From the NCBI GenBank assembly GCA_030737875.1, contig CM060920.1, positions 478,360,861 through 478,424,860 on the forward strand: a stretch of DNA of 64,000 nucleotides. The letters run 5' to 3'. Position numbers and translations under genes: made by a program. The DNA comes from Allium sativum (Eukaryota; Streptophyta; Magnoliopsida; Asparagales; Amaryllidaceae). Position 1 is the stretch's first letter; the number at the start of each line of letters is the position of its first letter. The notes below the pieces were generated by a model, which did not search any database, was not told the DNA's origin, and worked only from the letters and a program-made list of their open reading frames with translations. Below are positions 22,923 to 36,720 of this stretch, in pieces.

Positions 22923-23229
22923 TGTGACGGCAAGGAATTTCGCTCGGTCCGAACCAGTCGCTAAACCGATCTAGACCGTTCGAAACGCCCTATCGTTTGA
23001 GAACACGACAAAACAGAACGCATACAGAAGAACATTTCACTATATATAACAACAGTGCATCAGATTACAAGAATATACAGAGTATAAATGAATAAATATT
23101 ACACAGAAATATCAGAGATTTAAATTACATTTAAATACATAGCAGCGGAAAATAATACAATACACAACTAGAAGAGATATACGGATACAAAGCTTTCCGG
23201 ATATCGTTCCAGCTGTAAACCAGGATCCT

Positions 23230-24480
23230 GTGAATATAAATCTGCAAAACCGAAACTACTAGCTGCCCGTGTCAAAATAGGGGCACCCAGAGTTTAGGTT
23301 AAAACAATAAACTCCAGGTCAGTCATGTGACTGGTGTGAGAACTAAAACAGTTAATCTTTATTTTAAATCATTAGGTAAATCAAGGGACCACGCCGTATA
23401 ACACGGAACGGGTTTCCTCCCAAGAATACCAGTGCTTAAAACAAACAGCGCAATGCTAAATAAAGAAAGATGAAGCTGTTATAAGACCCAGGTCCCATCA
23501 CACAATGCAACGCAGTCGAGGATAGGGTTTTCCCTTATAACAGCCAAAGAATGCTTGATACGTTTAAAACAAATCATTTGATACTATATAAGTGCATAGT
23601 GTATAATACAACTTCAAATCATAAGTATCAATCATAGGCGGCATAAGCGCCCCATCCCACTATGTCGCCATATATAGGATTACAATTAAAACCGCAAATA
23701 TCACGTATTTGGAAATTGGATTTCCATCTATGAACCGAGGCAAAAGATAGTCCTCAACCGATTCGAGACAATCTAGCCTACCATGTCTCAGGATCAGAGC
23801 TCGAGTGACCCTTGGATCGTCAGGGCCGGTCCACCGATGTGGATTAAAATGCCTGAACACTACGTCTCCCCGCCCTTTGGGGCGCAAACGAGCCAACGAA
23901 TGACTCCATCGGTTCGAGAACGACCGATCAATCCGAGGCGCCTCGCAACAGCAACAACCACATAAGTCAATCTCGTCAGGGCGTGTAAAACCACTGACGC
24001 CACTTTTTAGCTAGAAAGAAACGCAAGTCCTCCCTGAGGTCCGTCTCCCGTTTTTGGTTCATACCGGGTGTGAAACACGCGAGGTAAACGTTACACAAAG
24101 CTACGCCACAAAGGCCGTGCTTTGATCATCACCACAAGACTTTGCTTTTCAACAGAAGCCTTGATCATTTGCATCTTAGCATGCCACACAGGCAAACCAT
24201 CCTATGCAACCGATATCAGTCACACAGAATGAAATCCGATGTCAGACACACAGTCCATTTACAAGTCCGTCCTGGGCCTGAACGAAACCGGAGGCACCTA
24301 GTACCCCGCATATCCATCGATCTCCAAGTACGTCTGGACGATCACTAACTGTTTCCATCTTCTTGGGTGTACAGCCCAATCAAGATCATCAGTTATCACC
24401 CAAACGACGTGAAGACTTCCGGTCTTCCCATCGTCTTCATCTTCGACTTATCGTCGTATCAGTTATTCAGAATGGGATAA
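23230..24480 (-). repeat. Conserved 3' block in LTR B (left copy)
   Basis: It aligns on the opposite strand to E 18530-19900 and to A 36725-38050 and 44145-45490. A minus-strand open frame (23660-23896) overlaps a longer one in A that encodes the run FNPHRWTDPDD and LPRFIDGNPISKYV. The same block in C, E and F has stop codons (for example after the FRH codons), so a protein is unlikely. Confidence 0.7.
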
Positions 24481-24869
24481 ACCCGGTCTTTCCGAATAAC
24501 TTGCGTATATATTATAAAAGTGTTACACAAACACAACATACGCCTCATTCCAATTCATCAATCACTAACCGTAAATTAATCAAGAGAATAATTCCCCAAA
24601 TATTAACCCCGAAGGCCGAAACCAACATCAGATCAATATCCAGAAAACCATTCTGCTTGGCTAACCGCCAGTTAGTTTCTAAATTTCACATTCAAATCTA
24701 ATTAAAGATTTAACTATCGCCTGGAGCAAAACTGGTGATACTCCATTCTCGATCTTTTCAATCTAATTAAAGATTCATTAAAACTCCACTTAGTTTTAAT
24801 CTGTGACTGGGTTAAAGAATCAGTGTCATTTAAAACACGGTTCACGATAAACCCAAAGTCACATCCCAT

Positions 24870-25265
24870 TAATTATCGGGTTAAAGAACAAGTGTTATTT
24901 AAAACACTGTTCACGATAAACCCAAAAATCAATATCCATTCAATTCCAATTAAATATTATTTAATTGGTACCCTTCATTAAATCTAAATCAAAAGATTTA
25001 ATCTTTTCTCAGCTGGGTTCAAGAACAGTGTTAGTGAAGACACCATTCACGACAAACCCAAATCACATTCATTAATTATCGGGTTAAAGAACAAGTGTTA
25101 TTTAAAACACTGTTCACGATAAACCCAAAAATCAATATCAATTCAATTCCAATTAAATATCATTTAATTGGTACACTTCATTAAATCTAAATAAAAAGAT
25201 TTAATCTTTTCTCAACTGGGTTCAAGAACAGTGTTAGTGAAGACACCATTCACGACAAACCCAAA
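24870..25265. repeat. Direct repeat of ~185-bp units in LTR B
   Basis: The segment with ATTAATTATCGGGTTAAAGA, AACACTGTTCACGATAAACC and TTTAATTGGTAC occurs twice (about 24872-25065 and 25069-25265). A related shorter form (ACTGGGTTAAAGAATCAGTG) occurs just before. Each copy has the imperfect hairpin AGTGTTATTTAAAACACTGT. Right LTR equivalents are offset by +7416. Confidence 0.8.
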
Positions 25266-26141
25266 TCACATTCGATATTCAATACAAGGCTCTGAATAGA
25301 AAATATATCGGCTTATATTCAATATCGAATTCTACGACTAACAAATGTCGTATTGGAAATAACGATACAAATATATATCTTTCAAATTTCCATAACAACA
25401 CCTGTAATATCACGAATTCCAACATCGAAATATTCCGAAGACAATTTCGATTCAAATCCACTCCAATGCAATCATTGGAAATTTTGGTTATTTTTAAAAC
25501 CATTTCAAATTCAATTTATTTATTTAAAAATAAATAGAATTATAATTCTAGTTCAAAACTAGTTCATTTAGATAAAAATCTATTTTTATCTTTTCAAATA
25601 TGGAGTTTTCCATCCCAAATCTTCACAAATCATTTCTTATGATTTTACACAAATTATTACTATTTTTAATAATTTTATCAAGGCCCGTACAGTCGATTTC
25701 CAACAATGGCCATCGAACTGCACTTATAGCGACCTTTTTCAAATTTGATTTGGACATAATTCCAAATCCAACCGTTAGATTTCTAATTTCTCACATTCGT
25801 TAGAAAGCTCTTTTCGATACGAACCCAACGGTTCCGGTTTTAGGAGAATCCGACGGTCGGATCTCCCGTAATGTCCGTTTGAAATAAATGGTCGAAATTC
25901 ACGAACTGCCGCGGCGCGGCGCGTTCTATTCAGGCCATTATATTATATATATAATATATATAATATATATTTCGTCGATTTCTATTTAAAACGAATTATA
26001 TATAAATAGTTTTGAATTCGTTTCAAAAACATTTTCAACTACCATTTCAATTCAAATCAAAATTGAATTCTTCTTTATAAATTCGTTTTAAAATTCATTT
26101 CTATTCAATTCAAATTTCAATTCAATTTGAATTCATTTCAA

Positions 26142-26401
26142 TTCACTTTCAATTCAATTCGAATTCGTTTTCAATTCAATTCATTTCGAAATCGTTTTCA
26201 ATTCAATTCATTTCGAAATCGTTTTCAATTCAATTCATTTCGAAATCGTTTTCAATTCAATTCATTTCGAAATCGTTTTCAATTCAATTCATTTCGAAAT
26301 CGTTTTCAATTCAATTCATTTCGAATTCGTTTTTCAATTCAATTCATTTCGAATTCGTTTTCAATTCAATTCATTTCGAAATCGTTTTCAATTCAATTCA
26401 T
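26142..26401. repeat. 27-bp tandem array in LTR B (left)
   Basis: Units of TTTTCAATTCAATTCATTTC plus GAAATCG, about nine copies, some with GAATTCG instead of GAAATCG. The 108-codon open frame across it (repeating NSFRNRFQF) is only a consequence of a repeat length divisible by three. The right LTR copy is 33558-33817; element A has only a degenerate equivalent (39890-40200). Confidence 0.93.
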
Positions 26402-27055
26402 AATCGATAAAATCGATATAAATATCGTTCACGTCAAAATGGCGTCAATCTAATCAACACGGCTTCATAAAGTTCTATTTTCAAATATTCTATTTCAAAT
26501 ATTTCTTTTTCAAATATTTCTATTTCAAAACTGGAATGAGGCCCAATCAATTACCATATAAAATTAATTATATGGATTTTCATACAACACATGTATATAA
26601 TAGCATTGAAAATAATCAACCATCAACCAAAGTGCACTACACTGTATAAGCATCAAATATAGACATTCAACGCTCATAACAGCCTGTCAATCAATCGATC
26701 GACATATTTAATCAATCGGGATGAGTGAAATTCATATTTCATCCCAACACCCGTGTGGGGTTTCAAACAATCAAACACAGATTTTAGTTGTGCAGTTGGG
26801 CGATGTGTAAAATTTATCGTCCCAATCAATGTCCTTCAAATAAGTGTACATAAACAAACCATCTGGTTTGTAAATGAATATTTATTTATTCACTTCACTA
26901 TTTTCATATTCACGTTAAAAATTATATTTTTAACGATAAAACATTTTATTTCAACCTATGAATTTCTATTCAATTCATTTATTCAATAAAATGATATTTT
27001 TATTTTTCTAACATATTTTAGAAAATTTCGGCGGCATAACGGCACGATACTAGAA

Positions 27056-27082
27056 ACGGGACAAGGCCTAGCCTTATCCCCG
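27056..27082 (-). other. Short hairpin in LTR B
   Basis: GGGACAAGGC pairs with GCCTTATCCC (27058-27067 with 27071-27080). It sits in roughly the place where C, D and E carry the large conserved stem-loop but is not obviously homologous. The right copy is near 34474-34496. Confidence 0.5.
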
Positions 27083-27385
27083 GTCTAGTGAAGGCCCACG
27101 CCATTCACACATCAATCAAATCAAGTTCATCTCACCAAACAATTCAATTCAAACAAATAATTCAACTAATCTATGCAACCAAACAAACAAGTCCATGGTC
27201 TGTGGACGATTGTGTCGGGTGCTACTAAGCACCGTCTGCATCCTAGTATATATATATAATTAGAAAAGAAATTGAAAGGTGAGAAATTCTCACAGATTAG
27301 CTATCCTAGCTCCACGGCTCTTCATTTGCAGAAGTCTTCGTCGTTTCGCCTCTTCGTCAGCTTCGTCGCCCGTAGCCACTATATA

Positions 27386-27866
27386 TATAAAAATCGAATT
27401 TTTATTTCGCTATTCAATATATAAAAATCGAATTTTTATTTCAAAGTCCAATATATAAAAATCGAGTTTTTATTTCATCAAAAATAATATCTTTCTACGA
27501 TAAGTATCATATTTTTACATAAGATGAAATCATACATTTCAAATCAAAGAAAACATATTTTTCTTATCACGGAAAACGTATTCCTCGAATCAAAGAAGAT
27601 GGATTCTTCGAATCAAAGAAAATGGGTTTTTTTTTTCCCGAATCAAGGAAAATGGATTCTTTCATTCGCTATGATTTATAAAAACATATTTTTATCTCGA
27701 AGTTCAACATTTAAAAATTCAATCTTTTTCATTTTAAAAATTCAATCTTTTTCATTTTAAAAATTCAATCTTTTTCATTTTCAAAATTCAATGTTTTTCA
27801 TTTTAAAAATTCAATCTTTTTCGTTTTCAAAATTCAATGTTTTTCATTTTAAAAATTCAATCTTTT
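27386..27866. repeat. Short palindromic tandem arrays in LTR B
   Basis: Two arrays: three copies of a ~33-bp unit with AAAAATCGAATTTTTATTTC (27386-27480) and about seven copies of a ~23-bp unit with TTTAAAAATTCAATCTTTTTC (27708-27866). The first unit is self-complementary around TCGA. Right copies are near 34802-34896 and 35124-35282. Confidence 0.88.
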
Positions 27867-28054
27867 TCAACCTTTCTTAAAATCAGTTTTATTTTCTTTT
27901 AAAAAAACAGTTTTATATACTTAAAAAAAAAACAGTTTTAAATACTTAAAATAAAAAAAAATAAAAAAACAGTTTTAAACCGGTTAAAATAAAAACAGAA
28001 ATTAAATAATAAATAAATAAATAAAATAAAATAAAATAAAAAGAGAAAAAGAAG

Positions 28055-28400
28055 ATGGACTTACAGAGAGAGGGGGGGGGGGGGTTCGAACTCGCGGAAA
28101 TCAGAGGTGGGGCGCAGAGGGTTGCGGTGGTCGGGGGTGTGCGTTGGTGGCGCGGTCAGCTAGGGTTTCGGGTTGGGCATTGAATTGGGGAAAGGGAAAG
28201 AGGAGAGGGGCTGCGGAGGAGGCCAGGGGGCAGGGATGATCGTCGACGAGGTGGTGCGCCTCCAGCGGCGGCGCGTCTCGCCTGGAAGAAGGGCAGCGAC
28301 GGGCTCGAGCGATTTTGGTCTTCTTCTTCTTTTTTTTTTCTTTTCTGATTGGGAGAGAGAGGGAAAGGGGGGGGTGAGCTTATTATATAATTTAATATTC
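28055..28400 (-). promoter_or_regulatory. B leader/promoter module (left LTR)
   Basis: In element sense an AT-rich TATA-like stretch (near 28400-28378) is followed by a strongly pyrimidine/GC-rich leader with AAACCCTAG (28168-28160) and a C13 run, ending CTCT|GTAAGTCC (acttac at 28059-28064 on the plus strand). GC content jumps far above the flanks, like a captured gene leader. The right copy ends at 35475-35480. Confidence 0.45.
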
Positions 28401-29309
28401 TATTTTAATTTTATTCTCTAAAAGTTACTTAATAAATTCGAACTCCTTTTTGAGCCCACCGACTGTCGTCCCCAGGGTAATACCCCCATTCCGAACACAA
28501 TGGGATATGCCACGTAGGCCAATTCGATCGTTTCGATCAGTTTTCGTCAAATTTACATTTAAATCACTATATTGAATTTTAAACGTACATTTCAAATTAC
28601 CGGGGCCACATACTAACTAGAAAAATTCCTGAAAAATATTTTCTAGCTTCGTATGGACGATACGGTCCTAACAAAACTAGTTTCGTCGAATTCTGAGACC
28701 GTTTAGAAAAATGGCCAATTTCCAGTCGATTAAAATCAACTGAACTGGTCAAACGCGTTTTCCTTTGCCGCGCTCACACATTGATTCGAAAAATTATGAA
28801 ATTTGGAATCTAGCAATAGCTTAACATCACGGACCCAACAAAACTGGTTTCGTCGAAATCCGAGGTCGTTTGCAAAATTGCTATTTTTAAGGGCCTTATA
28901 TATATAAAAATATATATAAATTCCACAGCGACTATTTCAAATTTTCAACTTGACATATCTTATCATTTCTAAAATGAAATCTCAGTTTGTTAACTTCGTT
29001 ACAAAGATATAGTTATACAGATTCAAATATTTCTTGTTTCGTTCAATTCTGACTTATATTGAATTCTGTATATTCATTTGAAATTAGAAATCGAATTTTC
29101 GAACTACCGCGCCATTTTCAATTCCTTTTATAATTATATATAATTATTATATATTCTAGCGACGACGCGTATAATATATATACGTTGAATTCTATTCAAA
29201 ATAAATTTCTCGTCGATATTATTTAAAATAATTCATTTTAAATAATCAAAATTCGCTAAAATTGCCAAAATAAAATTTTTAAACTGGCTCGCATTTTACG
29301 GGTTGTTAC

Positions 29310-30338
29310 AATCTCCCCCACTTAAAACTTTTCGTCCCCGAAAAGGAACAAAGTCGAAAGTGGTTTGATTATTCAGCTCTACGTTCGATCTGGCTTCCAT
29401 TCTCCAACTTTTCAGTTTCTGAGAATTTCTAAAATTTCAAAAATTTGGCTAACACCCTAAATTTTCGAAAAATTTCGCCATAACCTCCCCTGCAATGGGA
29501 GCATCGGGGAATTTCAAATAGCTTCCCCGGTCCTTCAGATCTCAAAAAAGAAAATGAAAAAGCCAAGCGGCTAGCCAATAGGCTCACAAAATCATCATCA
29601 CCCAAACAAAACAGGAAATTATGTAGTAAACATGTCCCTATTTGTCGGGCAAACAAATTTTATTCTCTGCTCTAGCCTCCTTGCTATGACCTGTTCAATG
29701 TAAGTATATGTATATGCAAGCAAATGCGACCAATTTTCAATATAATTCAATATTTGATTCAGTTAGGCATAATGGTTCAAAATTAGCAAACAAACAAACT
29801 ACACAAACATCAATCAATTAGTGAATTTAAAGTTTCAAATTCATAATTTTGATACATATACTAAAATCGTGTTTTTGATGCCAAATCACAACAATAGGCC
29901 CTATCTAATTTTGGTTCTCACACCAGTCAATAGGAAATATATAGGAATCTCACTTTCGTCACTCGAAAATAAATACTGGCGACAGTGCCCCATCACCAGA
30001 ATTATCCCCGGGCAACTAGAGTATGATTCTATAACTATCCAGTATATTAAAACTTCGAATACACGTTTGCAAGACGCATATGCAAAATCTTTATATATGG
30101 GATTGATCAGATCAATTAAATAAATAATCAAATACGAATAATTGATTTAAATTTTCAAAACAAAAGTTTGTTTTCATTTTAAAAATTTACTCTTCACACT
30201 CGTTCTAGGATACTACTGATCCTATCTCTAACGAGTCATTCCCATTGGATATTACTAATCCAATATCTGATGAATTCTTTCGTACGGTTCTAATGTGTCT
30301 TGTTCTCTAGCCTTGTAAACCAAAGCTCTGATACCAAA
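29310..30338 (-). other. Internal region of element B (non-coding)
   Basis: 1,029 bp. PPT (minus-strand AAGTGGGGGAGAT, 29322-29310) at one end, PBS at the other. It shares blocks with E, A and C internals, such as CCCCGGGATAATTCTGGTGAT-like sequence (29995-30012 region) and the ACTGGTGTGAGAACC region (29915-29930). No frame exceeds 100 codons and none resembles gag. Confidence 0.85.
30325..30336 (-). promoter_or_regulatory. Primer binding site, tRNA-iMet (B)
   Basis: Minus strand TGGTATCAGAGC, two bases from the LTR edge at 30339. Confidence 0.9.
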
Positions 30339-33300
30339 TGTGACGGCAAGGAATTTCGCTCGGTCCGAACCAGTCGCTAAACCGATCTAGACCGTTCGAA
30401 ACGCCCTATCGTTTGAGAACACGACAAAACAGAACGCATACAGAAGAACATTTCACTATATATAACAACAGTGCATCAGATTACAAGAATATACAGAGTA
30501 TAAATGAATAAATATTACACAGAAATATCAGAGATTTAAATTACATTTAAATACATAGCAGCGGAAAATAATACAATACACAACTAGAAGAGATATACGG
30601 ATACAAAGCTTTCCGGATATCGTTCCAGCTGTAAACCAGGATCCTGTGAATATAAATCTGCAAAACCGAAACTACTAGCTGCCCGTGTCAAAATAGGGGC
30701 ACCCAGAGTTTAGGTTAAAACAATAAACTCCAGGTCAGTCATGTGACTGGTGTGAGAACTAAAACAGTTAATCTTTATTTTAAATCATTAGGTAAATCAA
30801 GGGACCACGCCGTATAACACGGAACGGGTTTCCTCCCAAGAATACCAGTGCTTAAAACAAACAGCGCAATGCTAAATAAAGAAAGATGAAGCTGTTATAA
30901 GACCCAGGTCCCATCACACAATGCAACGCAGTCGAGGATAGGGTTTTCCCTTATAACAGCCAAAGAATGCTTGATACGTTTAAAACAAATCATTTGATAC
31001 TATATAAGTGCATAGTGTATAATACAACTTCAAATCATAAGTATCAATCATAGGCGGCATAAGCGCCCCATCCCACTATGTCGCCATATATAGGATTACA
31101 ATTAAAACCGCAAATATCACGTATTTGGAAATTGGATTTCCATCTATGAACCGAGGCAAAAGATAGTCCTCAACCGATTCGAGACAATCTAGCCTACCAT
31201 GTCTCAGGATCAGAGCTCGAGTGACCCTTGGATCGTCAGGGCCGGTCCACCGATGTGGATTAAAATGCCTGAACACTACGTCTCCCCGCCCTTTGGGGCG
31301 CAAACGAGCCAACGAATGACTCCATCGGTTCGAGAACGACCGATCAATCCGAGGCGCCTCGCAACAGCAACAACCACATAAGTCAATCTCGTCAGGGCGT
31401 GTAAAACCACTGACGCCACTTTTTAGCTAGAAAGAAACGCAAGTCCTCCCTGAGGTCCGTCTCCCGTTTTTGGTTCATACCGGGTGTGAAACACGCGAGG
31501 TAAACGTTACACAAAGCTACGCCACAAAGGCCGTGCTTTGATCATCACCACAAGACTTTGCTTTTCAACAGAAGCCTTGATCATTTGCATCTTAGCATGC
31601 CACACAGGCAAACCATCCTATGCAACCGATATCAGTCACACAGAATGAAATCCGATGTCAGACACACAGTCCATTTACAAGTCCGTCCTGGGCCTGAACG
31701 AAACCGGAGGCACCTAGTACCCCGCATATCCATCGATCTCCAAGTACGTCTGGACGATCACTAACTGTTTCCATCTTCTTGGGTGTACAGCCCAATCAAG
31801 ATCATCAGTTATCACCCAAACGACGTGAAGACTTCCGGTCTTCCCATCGTCTTCATCTTCGACTTATCGTCGTATCAGTTATTCAGAATGGGATAAACCC
31901 GGTCTTTCCGAATAACTTGCGTATATATTATAAAAGTGTTACACAAACACAACATACGCCTCATTCCAATTCATCAATCACTAACCGTAAATTAATCAAG
32001 AGAATAATTCCCCAAATATTAACCCCGAAGGCCGAAACCAACATCAGATCAATATCCAGAAAACCATTCTGCTTGGCTAACCGCCAGTTAGTTTCTAAAT
32101 TTCACATTCAAATCTAATTAAAGATTTAACTATCGCCTGGAGCAAAACTGGTGATACTCCATTCTCGATCTTTTCAATCTAATTAAAGATTCATTAAAAC
32201 TCCACTTAGTTTTAATCTGTGACTGGGTTAAAGAATCAGTGTCATTTAAAACACGGTTCACGATAAACCCAAAGTCACATCCCATTAATTATCGGGTTAA
32301 AGAACAAGTGTTATTTAAAACACTGTTCACGATAAACCCAAAAATCAATATCCATTCAATTCCAATTAAATATTATTTAATTGGTACCCTTCATTAAATC
32401 TAAATCAAAAGATTTAATCTTTTCTCAGCTGGGTTCAAGAACAGTGTTAGTGAAGACACCATTCACGACAAACCCAAATCACATTCATTAATTATCGGGT
32501 TAAAGAACAAGTGTTATTTAAAACACTGTTCACGATAAACCCAAAAATCAATATCAATTCAATTCCAATTAAATATCATTTAATTGGTACACTTCATTAA
32601 ATCTAAATAAAAAGATTTAATCTTTTCTCAACTGGGTTCAAGAACAGTGTTAGTGAAGACACCATTCACGACAAACCCAAATCACATTCGATATTCAATA
32701 CAAGGCTCTGAATAGAAAATATATCGGCTTATATTCAATATCGAATTCTACGACTAACAAATGTCGTATTGGAAATAACGATACAAATATATATCTTTCA
32801 AATTTCCATAACAACACCTGTAATATCACGAATTCCAACATCGAAATATTCCGAAGACAATTTCGATTCAAATCCACTCCAATGCAATCATTGGAAATTT
32901 TGGTTATTTTTAAAACCATTTCAAATTCAATTTATTTATTTAAAAATAAATAGAATTATAATTCTAGTTCAAAACTAGTTCATTTAGATAAAAATCTATT
33001 TTTATCTTTTCAAATATGGAGTTTTCCATCCCAAATCTTCACAAATCATTTCTTATGATTTTACACAAATTATTACTATTTTTAATAATTTTATCAAGGC
33101 CCGTACAGTCGATTTCCAACAATGGCCATCGAACTGCACTTATAGCGACCTTTTTCAAATTTGATTTGGACATAATTCCAAATCCAACTGTTAGATTTCT
33201 AATTTCTCACATTCGTTAGAAAGCTCTTTTCGATACGAACCCAACGGTTCCGGTTTTAGGAGAATCCGACGGTCGGATCTCCCGTAATGTCCGTTTGAAA

Positions 33301-36300
33301 TAAATGGTCGAAATTCACGAACTGCCGCGGCGCGGCGCGTTCTATTCAGGCCATTATATTATATATATAATATATATAATATATATTTCGTCGATTTCTA
33401 TTTAAAACGAATTATATATAAATAGTTTTGAATTCGTTTCAAAAACATTTTCAACTACCATTTCAATTCAAATCAAAATTGAATTCTTCTTTATAAATTC
33501 GTTTTAAAATTCATTTCTATTCAATTCAAATTTCAATTCAATTTGAATTCATTTCAATTCACTTTCAATTCAATTCGAATTCGTTTTCAATTCAATTCAT
33601 TTCGAAATCGTTTTCAATTCAATTCATTTCGAAATCGTTTTCAATTCAATTCATTTCGAAATCGTTTTCAATTCAATTCATTTCGAAATCGTTTTCAATT
33701 CAATTCATTTCGAAATCGTTTTCAATTCAATTCATTTCGAATTCGTTTTTCAATTCAATTCATTTCGAATTCGTTTTCAATTCAATTCATTTCGAAATCG
33801 TTTTCAATTCAATTCATAATCGATAAAATCGATATAAATATCGTTCACGTCAAAATGGCGTCAATCTAATCAACACGGCTTCATAAAGTTCTATTTTCAA
33901 ATATTCTATTTCAAATATTTCTTTTTCAAATATTTCTATTTCAAAACTGGAATGAGGCCCAATCAATTACCATATAAAATTAATTATATGGATTTTCATA
34001 CAACACATGTATATAATAGCATTGAAAATAATCAACCATCAACCAAAGTGCACTACACTGTATAAGCATCAAATATAGACATTCAACGCTCATAACAGCC
34101 TGTCAATCAATCGATCGACATATTTAATCAATCGGGATGAGTGAAATTCATATTTCATCCCAACACCCGTGTGGGGTTTCAAACAATCAAACACAGATTT
34201 TAGTTGTGCAGTTGGGCGATGTGTAAAATTTATCGTCCCAATCAATGTCCTTCAAATAAGTGTACATAAACAAACCATCTGGTTTGTAAATGAATATTTA
34301 TTTATTCACTTCACTATTTTCATATTCACGTTAAAAATTATATTTTTAACGATAAAACATTTTATTTCAACCTATGAATTTCTATTCAATTCATTTATTC
34401 AATAAAATGATATTTTTATTTTTCTAACATATTTTAGAAAATTTCGGCGGCATAACGGCACGATACTAGAAACGGGACAAGGCCTAGCCTTATCCCCGGT
34501 CTAGTGAAGGCCCACGTCATTCACACATCAATCAAATCAAGTTCATCTCACCAAACAATTCAATTCAAACAAATAATTCAACTAATCTATGCAACCAAAC
34601 AAACAAGTCCATGGTCTGTGGACGATTGTGTCGGGTGCTACTAAGCACCGTCTGCATCCTAGTATATATATATAATTAGAAAAGAAATTGAAAGGTGAGA
34701 AATTCTCACAGATTAGCTATCCTAGCTCCACGGCTCTTCATTTGCAGAAGTCTTCGTCGTTTCGCCTCTTCGTCAGCTTCGTCGCCCGTAGCCACTATAT
34801 ATATAAAAATCGAATTTTTATTTCGCTATTCAATATATAAAAATCGAATTTTTATTTCAAAGTTCAATATATAAAAATCGAGTTTTTATTTCATCAAAAA
34901 TAATATCTTTCTACGATAAGTATCATATTTTTACATAAGATGAAATCATACATTTCAAATCAAAGAAAACATATTTTTCTTATCACGGAAAACGTATTCC
35001 TCGAATCAAAGAAGATGGATTCTTCGAATCAAAGAAAATGGGTTTTTTTTTTCCCGAATCAAGGAAAATGGATTCTTTCATTCGCTATGATTTATAAAAA
35101 CATATTTTTATCTCGAAGTTCAACATTTAAAAATTCAATCTTTTTCATTTTAAAAATTCAATCTTTTTCATTTTAAAAATTCAATCTTTTTCATTTTCAA
35201 AATTCAATGTTTTTCATTTTAAAAATTCAATCTTTTTCATTTTCAAAATTCAATGTTTTTCATTTTAAAAATTCAATCTTTTTCAACCTTTCTTAAAATC
35301 AGTTTTATTTTCTTTTAAAAAAACAGTTTTATATACTTAAAAAAAAAACAGTTTTAAATACTTAAAATAAAAAAAAATAAAAAAACAGTTTTAAACCGGT
35401 TAAAATAAAAACAGAAATTAAATAATAAATAAATAAATAAAATAAAATAAAATAAAAAGAGAAAAAGAAGATGGACTTACAGAGAGAGGGGGGGGGTTCG
35501 AACTCGCGGAAATCAGAGGTGGGGCGCAGAGGGTTGCGGTGGTCGGGGGTGTGCGTTGGTGGCGCGGTCAGCTAGGGTTTCGGGTTGGGCATTGAATTGG
35601 GGAAAGGGAAAGAGGAGAGGGGCTGCGGAGGAGGCCAGGGGGCAGGGATGATCGTCGACGAGGTGGTGCGCCTCCAGCGGCGGCGCGTCTCGCCTGGAAG
35701 AAGGGCAGCGACGGGCTCGAGCGATTTTGGTCTTCTTCTTTTTTTTTTCTTTTCTGATTGGGAGAGAGAGAGGGAAAGGGGGGGTGAGCTTATTATATAA
35801 TTTAATATTCTATTTTAATTTTATTCTCTAAAAGTTACTTAATAAATTCGAACTCCTTTTTGAGCCCACCGACTGTCGTCCCCAGGGTAATACCCCCATT
35901 CCGAACACAATGGGATATGCCACGTAGGCCAATTCGATCGTTTCGATCAGTTTTCGTCAAATTTACATTTAAATCACTATATTGAATTTTAAACGTACAT
36001 TTCAAATTACCGGGGCCACATACTAACTAGAAAAATTCCTGAAAAATATTTTCTAGCTTCGTATGGACGATACGGTCCTAACAAAACTAGTTTCGTCGAA
36101 TTCTGAGACCGTTTAGAAAAATGGCCAATTTCCAGTCGATTAAAATCAACTGAACTGGTCAAACGCGTTTTCCTTTGCCGCGCTCACACATTGATTCGAA
36201 AAATTATGAAATTTGGAATCTAGCAATAGCTTAACATCACGGACCCAACAAAACTGGTTTCGTCGAAATCCGAGGTCGTTTGCAAAATTGCTATTTTTAA

Positions 36301-36720
36301 GGGCCTTATATATATAAAAATATATATAAATTCCACAGCGACTATTTCAAATTTTCAACTTGACATATCTTATCATTTCTAAAATGAAATCTCAGTTTGT
36401 TAACTTCGTTACAAAGATATAGTTATACAGATTCAAATATTTCTTGTTTCGTTCAATTCTGACTTATATTGAATTCTGTATATTCATTTGAAATTAGAAA
36501 TCGAATTTTCGAACTACCGCGCCATTTTCAATTCCTTTTATAATTATATATAATTATTATATATTCTAGCGACGACGCGTATAATATATATACGTTGAAT
36601 TCTATTCAAAATAAATTTCTCGTCGATATTATTTAAAATAATTCATTTTAAATAATCAAAATTCGCTAAAATTGCCAAAATAAAAATTTTAAACTGGCTC
36701 GCATTTTACGGGTTGTTACA
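30339..36720 (-). repeat. 5' LTR of element B
   Basis: 6,382 bp, near-identical to 22923-29309. Differences I could see include T for C at 33188, T for C near 34517 and near 34863, A for G near 35240, a G-run of 9 instead of 13 (35488-35496), a shorter T-run near 35743 and one extra GA near 35771. Confidence 0.93.

Larger units (their letters stand above)
22923..29309 (-). repeat. 3' LTR of element B
   Basis: 6,387 bp. In element sense: U3 start at 29309, TATA-like sequence near 28390, GC-rich leader 28370-28065, 5' splice-site match at 28064, short tandem arrays 27866-27386, a second splice-site match GTGAGAATTTCTC at 27293, conserved blocks at about 26750 and 26531, a 27-bp tandem array, conserved 3' block 24480-23200, end at 22923. 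Confidence 0.93.
22923..36720 (-). mobile_element. Complete young LTR element B (13.8 kb)
   Basis: Minus orientation. Left (3') LTR 22923-29309, internal 29310-30338, right (5') LTR 30339-36720. The 5-bp target duplication CAAAA flanks it at 22918-22922 and 36721-36725. LTRs are 6,387 and 6,382 bp and end TGTAACAACCCG...CCTTGCCGTCACA in element sense. By eye I find about six substitutions and a few homopolymer or dinucleotide indels between them, so insertion was very recent. PBS and PPT are intact, yet the 1,029-bp interior encodes nothing recognisable. It therefore depends on proteins from another element, probably a Tekay/Del-type chromovirus. Confidence 0.95.

Noticed and set aside
26127..26453. 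108-codon frame with a repeating NSFRNRFQF peptide (also 33543-33869)
   Set aside because: It is a translation of a 27-bp tandem repeat, whose unit length is divisible by three; not evidence of a protein.
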